Source: CADEEL01 sp050246475
Lineage (GTDB): Bacteria > Pseudomonadota > Alphaproteobacteria > Caulobacterales > Aquidulcibacteraceae
Reading direction: 5' to 3'
Length of the DNA: 64,000 bases
Assembly: GCA_050246475.1 (NCBI GenBank)
Contig: JBFWVZ010000001.1
Span: 682,001-746,000 of the forward strand
Shown here: piece by piece, positions 50,993-58,697 of the stretch
Layout of the letters: every line of letters starts with the position of its first letter
Position numbering within the stretch: the stretch's first letter is position 1
Translations under genes and position numbers: made by a program
The notes under the pieces: generated by a model
What the model saw: the letters and a program-made list of their open reading frames with translations, nothing else
Told to the model about the DNA's origin: nothing
The model's database searches: none

Positions 50993-51529
50993 ATGAGGAA
51001 TGACAGCCGGCGCGTCGGTCGCCTTCGCAGAATACGGGACGCAGCGGGCCTCGATCGCATCTTCAGACTTCGCTACGAGGTGTGGGTTGAGCGTATTGGC
51101 GAGCAGGCGTTCTTCGAGAACGGCCGTTGGCGCGACGCGTATGACGTGGAATCGGCAATTCAATTGGCTGCGATCGAGGATGGAGCGATTGTCGCGGCTG
51201 CACGGCTGACATTCCACGAATCCTTGAGCGCCGCGCCCTACGGCGAATTGTTCGGCGAGACCGCGCCAGACGCAAAGGCGCCGTTCGCCGCCTTTGGCCG
51301 CCTGATCGTTCACCCCAGCTACGAGGGGCAAGGCCTGGCAAGCCGATTGGATCGGGCCAGGCGGCGCATCGCCATCGCGCACGGATCGCGGACAATGGTG
51401 GCCGTCACCTCGAACCCGAAACGCATCACAGCATTGTCTCGCTGCGGGTTTGCACCAACAAGCGATGCACAGGCTCGCACCGAGTACGGCGTTCTTGTGA
51501 CCACGCTATCGAGCCGTGCGGCAACGTGA
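50993..51529 (+). CDS. GNAT-fold acyltransferase, distantly LuxI/FeeM-like
   Basis: A 178-residue protein whose opening (AGLDRIFRLRYEVWVERIGE) recalls the R-x-x-V-F strand of autoinducer synthases and N-acyl amino-acid synthases. A GNAT core follows (AIQLAAIEDGAIVAAARLTFH, then FGRLIVHPSYEGQGLASRL, acetyl/acyl-CoA loop near 110-120). ALSRCGFAP closes the domain. It is coupled by GTGA to a methyltransferase and is divergent from a LuxR-type regulator. The substrate is unknown; an acylated small molecule is one possibility. Confidence 0.7.
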   Translation: MRNDSRRVGRLRRIRDAAGLDRIFRLRYEVWVERIGEQAFFENGRWRDAYDVESAIQLAAIEDGAIVAAARLTFHESLSAAPYGELFGETAPDAKAPFAAFGRLIVHPSYEGQGLASRLDRARRRIAIAHGSRTMVAVTSNPKRITALSRCGFAPTSDAQARTEYGVLVTTLSSRAAT

Positions 51530-52359
51530 CGAGCTCGTATCGCGCCGTCGAAGATGTCGATCGTCTCCACTTTCAGGCCTCGCTCACCCACAAAGCGGAT
51601 CGGCGGTGCATCTCGCTCGCAGTGGATACGGCGCTGCGAGCCGGACGAACCTTGCCGCTGCGCGTATTGGATGTCGGGTTCGGCTCGGGCGTGGTGACGA
51701 GCCTGCGGTTTGGCGGAGACGCGCGCTTTCAAGTTACGGCAATCGATCGTGACGAAAGGTGCGTGGCGCTGGCGCGAGCGGCGTTTGCCCATCCGAACGT
51801 GCTCTATCGCGCGGCGGACGTAGAACAGGCCGACATACGACATCGCTACGACATCGTATGGGCGTCGTATGTGGTGCATCATGCGCAGGATCCCGCTGTG
51901 ATGCTGCAACGTCTCTGGCGTCTGGTTGATGCGGGCGGCGCGCTGCTGGTCAGGACCTGTGACGACGATCGCTTGCGGCAAGACCCGCCTAACGCGTTCT
52001 ACGAGGCGCTCAAGGAGGCCTCAGAGAACGCGCCAGGGCTCTCCAACCGGTATCATGGCCAGTCGCTCCCAGACGACGCGCGTGCGCTTCAGCCGCCGCC
52101 GTCAGCCGTCGAAGCGATCCGGAGCTCCATCACTTCGGTGCGGATGACGGCCGCGGAGAGGCGCGCCTTCTTCGATTTCGTATGCAAGCCTCGGTACGAT
52201 TATTGGCGGCGCGCGGCGCTTTCGGGATGGGGCGCCGCAGCCGAGCGCCAACTCGGATTGTCCAAATACCAGAGTGAAAGGGAAGCATTCGCAGCGTCGC
52301 GATCGGCGGTCTGGCGCCATAGCCTGCAGATTTGGATGATGACGAAAGGATTTCCGTGA
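51526..52359 (+). CDS. Class I SAM-dependent methyltransferase
   Basis: A 277-residue protein with the SAM motif VLDVGFGSG (47-55), acidic ribose site in VTAIDRDERCV, and motif IV region HRYDIVWASYVVHH. The C-terminal half is helical (FDFVCKPRYDYWRRAAL). The target is unknown. Its GTG start overlaps the GNAT stop, so the two products are made together and may act in sequence on the same small molecule. Confidence 0.8.
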   Translation: MTSSYRAVEDVDRLHFQASLTHKADRRCISLAVDTALRAGRTLPLRVLDVGFGSGVVTSLRFGGDARFQVTAIDRDERCVALARAAFAHPNVLYRAADVEQADIRHRYDIVWASYVVHHAQDPAVMLQRLWRLVDAGGALLVRTCDDDRLRQDPPNAFYEALKEASENAPGLSNRYHGQSLPDDARALQPPPSAVEAIRSSITSVRMTAAERRAFFDFVCKPRYDYWRRAALSGWGAAAERQLGLSKYQSEREAFAASRSAVWRHSLQIWMMTKGFP

Positions 52360-52393
52360 TCGCGATCCGCGTTGAGCGGGGGCAGTCCCGCGC

Positions 52394-52428
52394 GGCATCA
52401 CCCAGATGAGGTATGCGCGAGGTTCGGC
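52394..52428. repeat. 35-bp direct repeat, copy 2
   Basis: Second copy of the repeat at 50799, same orientation, 26 of 26 identical then 6 of 9. It lies about 72 bases upstream of a small secreted-protein gene and 34 bases after the methyltransferase stop. Confidence 0.8.
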
Positions 52429-52499
52429 GCTCTTCTAGTGTTCGGCATTCCTGGCTTGTCAGCGCAGGCCGCGCTCTTACGCTCACGAAGGAGAAGTCC

Positions 52500-52868
52500 G
52501 TGCAAAAATTGATTGTTGCTCTCGCAGCAGCGGCGTTTGTCGGCGTGGCGGCGATTGGCGCCGCGCATGCTCAATCGCAAGCGCCCTCGGATTACACAAT
52601 CATGTGCACGAACGGCCGCGCGTCGTCCTACGCGGACTATTATTGCGTTCAACCGGGGGAACACAGCAATCCTCACGCGCAGTGCCGTCGTTTCGTTGGG
52701 CAAGACTTCAATGCGGAGGGCTCGTTCTCGAGCCATCAGAACTATACGTCCTTCCGCAGCGGGCCGTATTCGGGCGAGGGCGTCTCAGCCTGCATCCGGC
52801 GCTGCATCGATTGGGGCAATTCCTCTTCGCGCAGAACCTGCCGCACGCCCAATGGGACCGTGCGCTGA
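52500..52868 (+). CDS. Small secreted Cys-containing protein
   Basis: A 122-residue protein starting with a GTG at 52500 behind a clear AAGGAG. The signal peptide KLIVALAAAAFVGVAAIGAA ends at AHAQ. The mature part has about six cysteines (IMCTNGRA, YYCVQPGE, QCRRFVG, SACIRRCIDW, RTCRT) and many Ser/Tyr. It resembles the other small exported proteins at 20 and 22 kb in size and style, but I cannot name a family. A 35-bp repeat upstream may control it. Confidence 0.65.
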   Translation: MQKLIVALAAAAFVGVAAIGAAHAQSQAPSDYTIMCTNGRASSYADYYCVQPGEHSNPHAQCRRFVGQDFNAEGSFSSHQNYTSFRSGPYSGEGVSACIRRCIDWGNSSSRRTCRTPNGTVR

Positions 52869-52896
52869 TCGGCGTAGATCGGCGTAGATTGGCGTT
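52867..52896. repeat. Three tandem 10-bp units
   Basis: GATCGGCGTA, GATCGGCGTA, GATTGGCGTT follow one another, starting inside the stop codon of the secreted-protein gene. Slippage here would not alter the protein. Confidence 0.7.
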
Positions 52897-53073
52897 GAGC
52901 AAGCTGGGCGGATGGGACGTCGAAAGAAACGCGCTCCATCCGCCAGCGCCGAATTCGATTCCGGCCGGTTCGGATGAGGCTTGGTCGCAAGGCGCGCGGA
53001 AATGGGTGCGGGCCGCAACGCGGAACCGCCGTCGTCAATGCGATTGGCCTGGAAGGAAGTCTTGCGCGGCATC

Positions 53074-53163
53074 TGGCGGACAGAGAGGGATTCGAACCCT
53101 CGATAGAGTTTCCCCTATACACGCGTTCCAGGCGTGCGCCTTCAACCACTCGGCCACCTGTCC
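53074..53163 (-). tRNA. tRNA-Ser (anticodon GGA)
   Basis: The minus strand starts GGACAGGTGGCCGAGTGG and folds as a class II tRNA. The acceptor stem GGACAGG pairs with TCTGTCC (one G-U). The D-arm is GCCGAGTGGTTGAAGGC, the anticodon loop CTGGAAC has GGA, and there is a long variable arm. The T-arm has GGTTCGAATCC. Discriminator G is followed by an encoded CCA (53076-53074). It reads UCC and UCU codons. Length is 90 bases. Confidence 0.97.
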
Positions 53164-53224
53164 GGAGAGCGGGCTTCTATCCTGCGCCGCGCCCGGCCTC
53201 AACCGGCGAAAGCGCGCGCGGCGC

Positions 53225-54238
53225 TCAGCGCACAGCGCGCGCCATGGCTTCCGCCATCGCCTGGTCGGCGGGCACAGGCACGTCGGGCGCAACGCCGCGG
53301 CCTTCGATGCGGCCGCCGCGGAAAGCGTAATAGTCCGCGATCGGGAGGAAGAGCTGCAGCCCGCCCGGCAGGTCGTAGGGCTTTTGCGAGAGCATCTGGC
53401 CCACGCTTCTCTCGCCGATGATCGTTGCGCGCCCCGATGCGGCGAGGGCGTCGGCGGCAAGCTCCGCCGCGCTCGCTGTGCGCGGGCCGATGAGCACGAA
53501 CACCGGCCCGCCATAATGGGGCGCGGACGGCGTGAACTGGATGCGCGTGATCCGCGCGCGCTCCACGTCGCGCCAGAAGGCGACGAGCGACCACCCGTCC
53601 CACGGCGGAACATCTTCGACGTCGGCGCGCGCCGGCGCGCGCGACATTTCAGCCGCCCATGCTTGAGAGACGAAGGCGCCGGCGTCGAGCGGCGCAGTCA
53701 AAAGATGCGCCACGAGAGGGCGCACGGCAAAAGCGCCGCCTTCGTTGGCGCGCAAATCGATGATGAGCGCGCGCGCCTGCCGCGCGGCGATCTCGCCATA
53801 GGCGGCGTCGATCTGCTCGATCGTGTCGAGCCCCATCATCGTGTTGACGGTGAGGATCGCGATCTCGCCATCCCATGAAAGCCGCGCGCCTTCGCCCACG
53901 CGCATTTGATCGAGATAGGCGGCGGTGTCGGCCGCGCTTGCTTCCGCGATGGTCAGGTTCACGTGCGAGAAGGGCCCCTCGCGCCACAGCGCGTTGAAGC
54001 CGGATACGAATGCCTCGCGCGAGCCCGCGCGCTGCGCCAAAGCCTCAACCTCGCCGTGGAGCGCGCGATAGGCCGGATCGTTCAAAACCGCCGGATCGAA
54101 ATGATGGGCGCGCATCGTTTCGTCGATCGCGGCGGCGATGGCGGGCAGGTCCGCCTCGGCGGTTTGGGCGCGCGCGCCGGCGGCGCTGAAGCAAAGCATT
54201 GCGGCGGCGGCGAGCGCCGCCGTGAAAAACCGGATCAT
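53225..54238 (-). CDS. S41-family peptidase-like protein, exported
   Basis: A 337-residue protein with signal peptide (RFFTAALAAAAMLCFSAAGARAQ) and the crotonase-like S41 core: LIIDLRANEGGAFAVRP, GPVFVLIGPRTASAAELAADAL with the candidate nucleophile Ser, then IIGERSVGQMLSQ. In C-terminal processing proteases the last segment is TFGKG with the base Lys; here Gln stands near that place, so it may belong to the tricorn/IRBP-like branch or be inactive. No PDZ domain is seen. The partner or substrate is unknown. Confidence 0.75.
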   Translation of the reverse strand: MIRFFTAALAAAAMLCFSAAGARAQTAEADLPAIAAAIDETMRAHHFDPAVLNDPAYRALHGEVEALAQRAGSREAFVSGFNALWREGPFSHVNLTIAEASAADTAAYLDQMRVGEGARLSWDGEIAILTVNTMMGLDTIEQIDAAYGEIAARQARALIIDLRANEGGAFAVRPLVAHLLTAPLDAGAFVSQAWAAEMSRAPARADVEDVPPWDGWSLVAFWRDVERARITRIQFTPSAPHYGGPVFVLIGPRTASAAELAADALAASGRATIIGERSVGQMLSQKPYDLPGGLQLFLPIADYYAFRGGRIEGRGVAPDVPVPADQAMAEAMARAVR

Positions 54239-54362
54239 GTCACCTGCCCACTGGCTGTTCCCGATCCGCCAGAGATGCGGGGTTGGGTGACGGCGGATGC
54301 GCGGACGCCCTCAAATGCTGCGGGCGCGCATCTTTTGGCGACGGGCGGCGCCCGGGCGCGCG

Positions 54363-55181
54363 CTAGCGTCCTTTGAACACTGGCTCGCGCTTTTCCACGA
54401 AGGCGGCGGCGGCTTCCTTGTGATCCTCCGTCTGCCCGCAATGGACGTGGTGCGTGGCTTCAAGATCGAGGCATTCGGCCCAATCGCCGTTCATGGCGCG
54501 GTTGAGGTTCTCTTTCATGTAGCGGTAGGCGATGGTGGGGCCCGAGGCGAGGCGCGCGGCGAGTTCGCGCGTCTTGGCGGCCAACTCGTCCGGTTCGCAC
54601 ACCCAATTGACGATGCCGAGCGTCAAGGCCTCGTCCGCGCTGATCCGGTCGGAGAGGAAATAGAGTTCGCGCGCTTTCGCCGCGCCCACGAGCTGCGTCA
54701 GGAAATAGGTGCCGCCGTAATCGCCGGAAAAGCCGACGCGCGCGAACGCCGTCGTCATCACCGCGTTCGACGCCATGATCCGGAGATCGCAGGCGAGCGC
54801 GAGGCCGAGCCCGGCGCCCGCCGCCGCGCCCGGCAATGCGGCGATCGTCGGCTTCGGCATCGAGAAGAGCTTGCCCGAGGTGGCGCGCTGATTGACGCGC
54901 TGGCGATGGATGCGCGCATCGATGCCGAGCTCTTCGCCGTCCGTGTTGCGCGCCGCCATGCCTTTGACGTCCCCGCCCGCGCAGAAGGCGCGCCCCGCGC
55001 CGGTGAGCACGATGCATTTGACGGCGGTGTCGAGTTCCGCGGCGGTAAGCTGGGCGCCCAGAGCCTGGTTCATCGCATCGCTCATTGCGTTGCGCGCTTC
55101 GGGGCGGTTCATGGTGAGCGTCAGCACCCCGCCGTCGAGGTCCGCCAGAAGGTCGTTTGTGCCGGTGTCGATCTTGGCCAT
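54363..55181 (-). CDS. Enoyl-CoA hydratase/isomerase (PaaG-like)
   Basis: A 272-residue crotonase-fold enzyme: LTMNRPEARNAMS, oxyanion loop AFCAGGDVKGMA near 65-76, and GAAAGAGLGLALACDLRI. The two hydratase glutamates are not present. Instead ARVGFSGDYGGTYFL carries an Asp where isomerases such as PaaG have one. It probably shifts a double bond or isomerises an acyl-CoA rather than hydrating it. The ATG at 55181 fits the family. It is divergent from the VOC gene. Confidence 0.83.
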   Translation of the reverse strand: MAKIDTGTNDLLADLDGGVLTLTMNRPEARNAMSDAMNQALGAQLTAAELDTAVKCIVLTGAGRAFCAGGDVKGMAARNTDGEELGIDARIHRQRVNQRATSGKLFSMPKPTIAALPGAAAGAGLGLALACDLRIMASNAVMTTAFARVGFSGDYGGTYFLTQLVGAAKARELYFLSDRISADEALTLGIVNWVCEPDELAAKTRELAARLASGPTIAYRYMKENLNRAMNGDWAECLDLEATHHVHCGQTEDHKEAAAAFVEKREPVFKGR

Positions 55182-55259
55182 GGACGTTTCCTTGTGTTCT
55201 CGCCGGCTGTGATAGTCTCGCGCGCGCGGCGGCAAAAGACCGCGTGAGGGAGAGACCAA

Positions 55260-56009
55260 ATGCGCCTTCGCCAAATCGCGCTCGTCGGCGCCGATCTCAA
55301 AGCGCGCGAGGCCGATATCCGCGCCGTGCTGGGGCTCGATTACGCCTATGCCGATCCGGGCGTGGGGAAGTTCGGGCTGGAGAACGCGGTCTTCCCGGTG
55401 GGGGAGACGTTTCTCGAAGTCGTCTCGCCCAAGAAGCCGGGCACGACGGCGGGGCGCCTGCTCGAAAAGCGCGCGGGGGACGGGGGATACATGGTCATCC
55501 TGCAGGTGCGCGACATCAAGGACGCGCGCGCGCGGATCAAGGCGGCGGGCGCGCGCGTGGTGGAGGAGGCCGATTTCGACGGCGTCTCCATGAGCCACAT
55601 CCACCCGAAGGACATCGGCGCCGCGATCGTCTCCGTCGATCAGATGGCGCCTTGGGAGCGCTGGGAATGGGGCGGGCCGGTGTGGCGCGAGAATGTGCGC
55701 ACGGATGTCTCAACCGCGATCGCGGGCGCCGAGATTCAAGGAAGCGATCCCGATGCGCTCTCCGCGCGCTGGAGCGAAGTGCTGGGCCGTGCGCGTGCGA
55801 AGGATGGCGATGCGTGGCGCATGGCGCTCGATGAAGGCGAGATCAGCTTCGTACGCGCGGCGGATGGGCGCGGCGATGGGCTGGGCGCGTTCACCGTCGC
55901 AGTGCGCGATGAAAGCGCCGTGCGCCTCGCCGCGAAAGCACGCGGGCTGGTGGATGCGGCGGGGAGGGTGACGCTCTGCGGCACGCGGGTGAATTTGGCG
56001 GAGGCGTGA
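55260..56009 (+). CDS. VOC / glyoxalase-like domain protein
   Basis: A 249-residue protein with a first VOC module (LRQIALVGADLKAREADIRAVLGL, VGETFLEVVSPKKPGTTAGRLLEKR) and a second, shorter one. The pattern is of glyoxalase-like proteins that need not be lyases. Metal ligands are not fully visible. Function unknown; it may epimerise or bind a small molecule. It is divergent from the PaaG-like gene, 78 bases away. Confidence 0.75.
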   Translation: MRLRQIALVGADLKAREADIRAVLGLDYAYADPGVGKFGLENAVFPVGETFLEVVSPKKPGTTAGRLLEKRAGDGGYMVILQVRDIKDARARIKAAGARVVEEADFDGVSMSHIHPKDIGAAIVSVDQMAPWERWEWGGPVWRENVRTDVSTAIAGAEIQGSDPDALSARWSEVLGRARAKDGDAWRMALDEGEISFVRAADGRGDGLGAFTVAVRDESAVRLAAKARGLVDAAGRVTLCGTRVNLAEA

Positions 56010-56055
56010 GCGTCGCTGTCGCCAGACAGCCAACGACATTCTTGGCGAGGAGAAT

Positions 56056-56373
56056 ATGGCTGGTGCCGTACTGATCTCGACGGACGACGCCTTGAGTTTG
56101 GCGGGGCCGGCATTCCGATACGTGGCCGAGAAGGTGCGGGGACTTCTCCTCGAAGAACAACAATATCATGTCGTGAGACTCGCCTTCGAGCCGTACGATA
56201 CCGGTGGTCTCGATGCTCTGGTTTTGATTGGACTCGACGGCCCGTCGTTTTGCGCGGTCTACCGGGCTACATTGCAGGCCTCACGGGATTTACCTGCAAA
56301 CGAGAAACACTACGTGCGCGTTTGGGAAATGCTTATCGAGAAACTTCGCAGAGACCCAAGAATCCAGCAATGA
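56056..56373 (+). CDS. Hypothetical protein, lower GC than neighbours
   Basis: A 105-residue soluble protein (MAGAVLISTDDALSLAGPAFRYV, then VRLAFEPYDTGGLDALVLIGLDGPSF). It contains two predicted strands and a C-terminal helix (HYVRVWEMLIEKLRRDPRIQQ). I recognise no family. It is less GC-rich and uses codons unlike its neighbours, so it may have been acquired recently. A good AGGAG stands about 6 bases before the ATG. Confidence 0.6.
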   Translation: MAGAVLISTDDALSLAGPAFRYVAEKVRGLLLEEQQYHVVRLAFEPYDTGGLDALVLIGLDGPSFCAVYRATLQASRDLPANEKHYVRVWEMLIEKLRRDPRIQQ

Positions 56374-56506
56374 TTTCGGAAACCAGGCGGTTACTTCTTT
56401 GCCCGCGTTCGCTCTGCAACCAACCCCTCCCTCCCATCGTATCCCTCGCGCTGGATGACTTGCGCGCCCCGCGCGCCTACATCTGGCGCTGGAAACGGAG
56501 CCTCCC

Positions 56507-57157
56507 ATGTTCGCCAAGAAGCCCATGACGCTGCCCTCGAAGGCCGAGGCGCTGCCGGGCCGCCCAAATGCCCTGCCCATCCCGAAGACGCATTTCGTCA
56601 ACGGCCATCCAATCGCGCCGCCGTTTCCGGCGGGGCTTGAGGAAGCCGTCTTCGGCCTCGGGTGCTTCTGGGGCGCGGAGCGCAAATTCTGGCAGACGGA
56701 CGGCGTGTGGACGACGGCGGTGGGCTATTCCGGCGGCGAAACCCCGAACCCGACTTATGAAGAAGTCTGTTCCGGCCGCACCGGGCACACCGAAGTCGTG
56801 CGCGTCATCTACGATCCGAAAATCGTGAGCTACGAGGCGCTGCTCAAAGTCTTCTTCGAAGCGCATGACCCGACGCAGGGCATGCGCCAGGGCAATGACG
56901 TCGGCACGCAATACCGGAGCGCCATCTACACGACCTCGTCCGCGCAGAAGGAAGCGGCCGAGACGGCGGCGCGCGTCTATGCGCACGCGCTCAAGGCCAA
57001 GGGCTACGGCGACGTGACGACCGAAATCCGCGACGCGCCGGAATTTTTCTACGCCGAGGATTATCACCAGCAATATCTCGCCAAAAATCCCGGCGGCTAT
57101 TGCGGCATCGGCGGCACGGGCGTCGCTTGCCAGATCGGCACGGGCGTCGGCGCGTGA
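56507..57157 (+). CDS. msrA: Peptide methionine sulfoxide reductase A
   Basis: MsrA reduces methionine-S-sulfoxide in proteins with thioredoxin. The active-site Cys53 is in FGLGCFWGAE, GYSGGETPNPTYEEVCSGRTGHTEVV is the family core (in part), and resolving cysteines lie at the C-terminus (GYCGIGGTGVACQ). An N-terminal extension of about 45 residues is typical of this branch (216 residues). No signal peptide is present, so it is cytoplasmic. It overlaps the YjbR-family gene by GTGA. Confidence 0.95.
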   Translation: MFAKKPMTLPSKAEALPGRPNALPIPKTHFVNGHPIAPPFPAGLEEAVFGLGCFWGAERKFWQTDGVWTTAVGYSGGETPNPTYEEVCSGRTGHTEVVRVIYDPKIVSYEALLKVFFEAHDPTQGMRQGNDVGTQYRSAIYTTSSAQKEAAETAARVYAHALKAKGYGDVTTEIRDAPEFFYAEDYHQQYLAKNPGGYCGIGGTGVACQIGTGVGA

Positions 57158-57555
57158 CGCCCGCCGCGTTCGAGAAGGCCGCGCTCGCTTTGCCGGGCGC
57201 GGCGCTTTCGGTGCAATGGGGCGACGACCGCGTCTTCAAGGTCGGCGGAAAAATGTTCGCCGTGCTGTCGGGCGCGAGCGTCAAGCCGCGCGGCGCCTCG
57301 TTCAAGACGAGCGATCTCTCCTTCGAGTTGCTGACGAAGAAGAGGGGCGTTGTGCCAGCGCCTTATCTGGCGCGCGCCAAATGGGTGAAGCTCGAGACGC
57401 TGACCGCGCTGCCGGACGGCGAGATCAAGGCGCGCCTCGGCGAGGCGCACCGCCTCGTGCTCGAAACGCTGCCGAAGAAGACGCGAGCCGCGATCCTTGG
57501 CGGTCAATCCGCGAAGAGCGCCGGCAAGTCTCGCGAAATCGCCTCGAAGAAATAG
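57154..57555 (+). CDS. MmcQ/YjbR family DNA-binding-like protein
   Basis: A 133-residue protein of the YjbR/CyaY-like double-wing fold: FEKAALALPGAALSVQWGDDRVFKVGGKMFAV and the end RLVLETLPKKTRAAI are characteristic. Its function is unknown. The start is a GTG overlapping the msrA stop, so it is co-expressed with msrA. Its last 52 bases overlap the 3' end of the convergent serine hydrolase. Confidence 0.8.
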   Translation: MTPAAFEKAALALPGAALSVQWGDDRVFKVGGKMFAVLSGASVKPRGASFKTSDLSFELLTKKRGVVPAPYLARAKWVKLETLTALPDGEIKARLGEAHRLVLETLPKKTRAAILGGQSAKSAGKSREIASKK

Positions 57556-58619
57556 GGCTCGCCCTCCGCGAAATTGGCGTTGGCGATGCCGGCGACGCTC
57601 ACGCGCGTAGCGGGAAAATAGGCGGCGAACGCGTAGGCGCCGTTCGTCTCGCCGCCATGCTCGTAGCGCGTGACGTTCCCGTTTGCGTCGCGCACGATCC
57701 GCCAGCCGAAGCCGTATTCGACGCGCGCCCCGTCGTTGCGTGTCGCTTCCGTTGTGACGAGGCGGTGTGACTCGGCGCTCAGCAAATCGCCGTGAAAGAC
57801 GGCGTCGGTGAAGCGCGCGAGATCGTGCGCGGTCGAAAGAATGCCGCCCGAGGGATAATAGTCGCTGGAATCGCGCCAGATCGTGTTGCGCACGCGGCCG
57901 TCCGGGAAGCGCGTGTAGAAGCGCGTGCGGCGCGGCACGATCTCCAGCGGATGATCGAGCATCGTGTTGTTCATGGCGAGCGGCTGCGTGATCTCGCGCG
58001 CCAGCAATTCGCCGAACGAGGCGTTCGCCGCGCGCTCCGCCGCGACGCCTAAAATGTTGTACCCCAGGCTGGAATAGAGAAAGGCCTCACCCGGCTGATG
58101 CGCGAGCGGATCGCCCGCCGTGCGCGCCAACGCATCGCTCAGCGCCGGGTAGTAATAGACGTTGTTGGCGTCGAGATAATTGGCGAAGTCATAATGCCGG
58201 ACGCCCGCAAGATGCGCCGCGAGCAGGCGCGGCGTGATCGCGCCGGCCGTGGGCGCGGTGAGCTCCGGCACGAGCGTGCGGACATCGCCCTCGAGATCGA
58301 GGAGGCCGCGTTCGGCCAGGCGCAACGCAATCGTTGCGGTGATCGTCTTGGAGACGCTGCCGATCCGCATCGGTGTGTCTTCGCTGAGCGCGCGGCCGCT
58401 TTCGAGATCGGCGAGGCCCGCGGCGCCGCTCCAAAGCATTTCACCATCGCGCATCACCGCGGCCATCACGCCGGGCCCGCCGTCCCGCTCCAGTATCGTT
58501 TGCAGCAACGCGTCCGCGCGCGCCGCACGCCCGGTTTGCGCGCCCGCGCTCGAAGCGCAGCCGTGCAGCAGAAAAAGCGCGGCGCATGCGCCGGCCAACG
58601 TTTTCGCCAAAGTCATCAC
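57504..58619 (-). CDS. Lipoprotein serine hydrolase, beta-lactamase family
   Basis: A 371-residue exported enzyme. The signal LAGACAALFLLHGCASS suggests lipidated Cys21. Ser88-Val-Ser-Lys91 (RIGSVSKTI) is the S-x-x-K motif and Tyr182-Ser-Ser (FLYSSLGYN) the second. HGGETNGAYAF near the C-terminus stands for the K-T-G-like box. It is the third such hydrolase in the window, and differs from the other two in all motifs, so they are not recent duplicates. Substrate unknown. Confidence 0.87.
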   Translation of the reverse strand: MMTLAKTLAGACAALFLLHGCASSAGAQTGRAARADALLQTILERDGGPGVMAAVMRDGEMLWSGAAGLADLESGRALSEDTPMRIGSVSKTITATIALRLAERGLLDLEGDVRTLVPELTAPTAGAITPRLLAAHLAGVRHYDFANYLDANNVYYYPALSDALARTAGDPLAHQPGEAFLYSSLGYNILGVAAERAANASFGELLAREITQPLAMNNTMLDHPLEIVPRRTRFYTRFPDGRVRNTIWRDSSDYYPSGGILSTAHDLARFTDAVFHGDLLSAESHRLVTTEATRNDGARVEYGFGWRIVRDANGNVTRYEHGGETNGAYAFAAYFPATRVSVAGIANANFAEGEPYFFEAISRDLPALFAD

Positions 58620-58697
58620 GATCCTCCTCGCAGGGGAGGATGCGGGTTTCGTCGGCGCGCGATGCGGCGCCGGCGCGCGATCCTTGTCCGGAAACGC

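Noticed and set aside
53074..53163. The tRNA-Ser gene as an integration site for the GNAT-methyltransferase region
   Set aside because: No copy of the tRNA 3' end was found upstream and no integrase gene is near; the 35-bp repeat does not match the tRNA.
5619..58619. The three beta-lactamase-family hydrolases as resistance genes
   Set aside because: Their motifs (STTK, SCFK/YSN, SVSK/YSS) and lipoprotein or cytoplasmic location fit esterase or peptidase relatives; nothing shows antibiotic hydrolysis.
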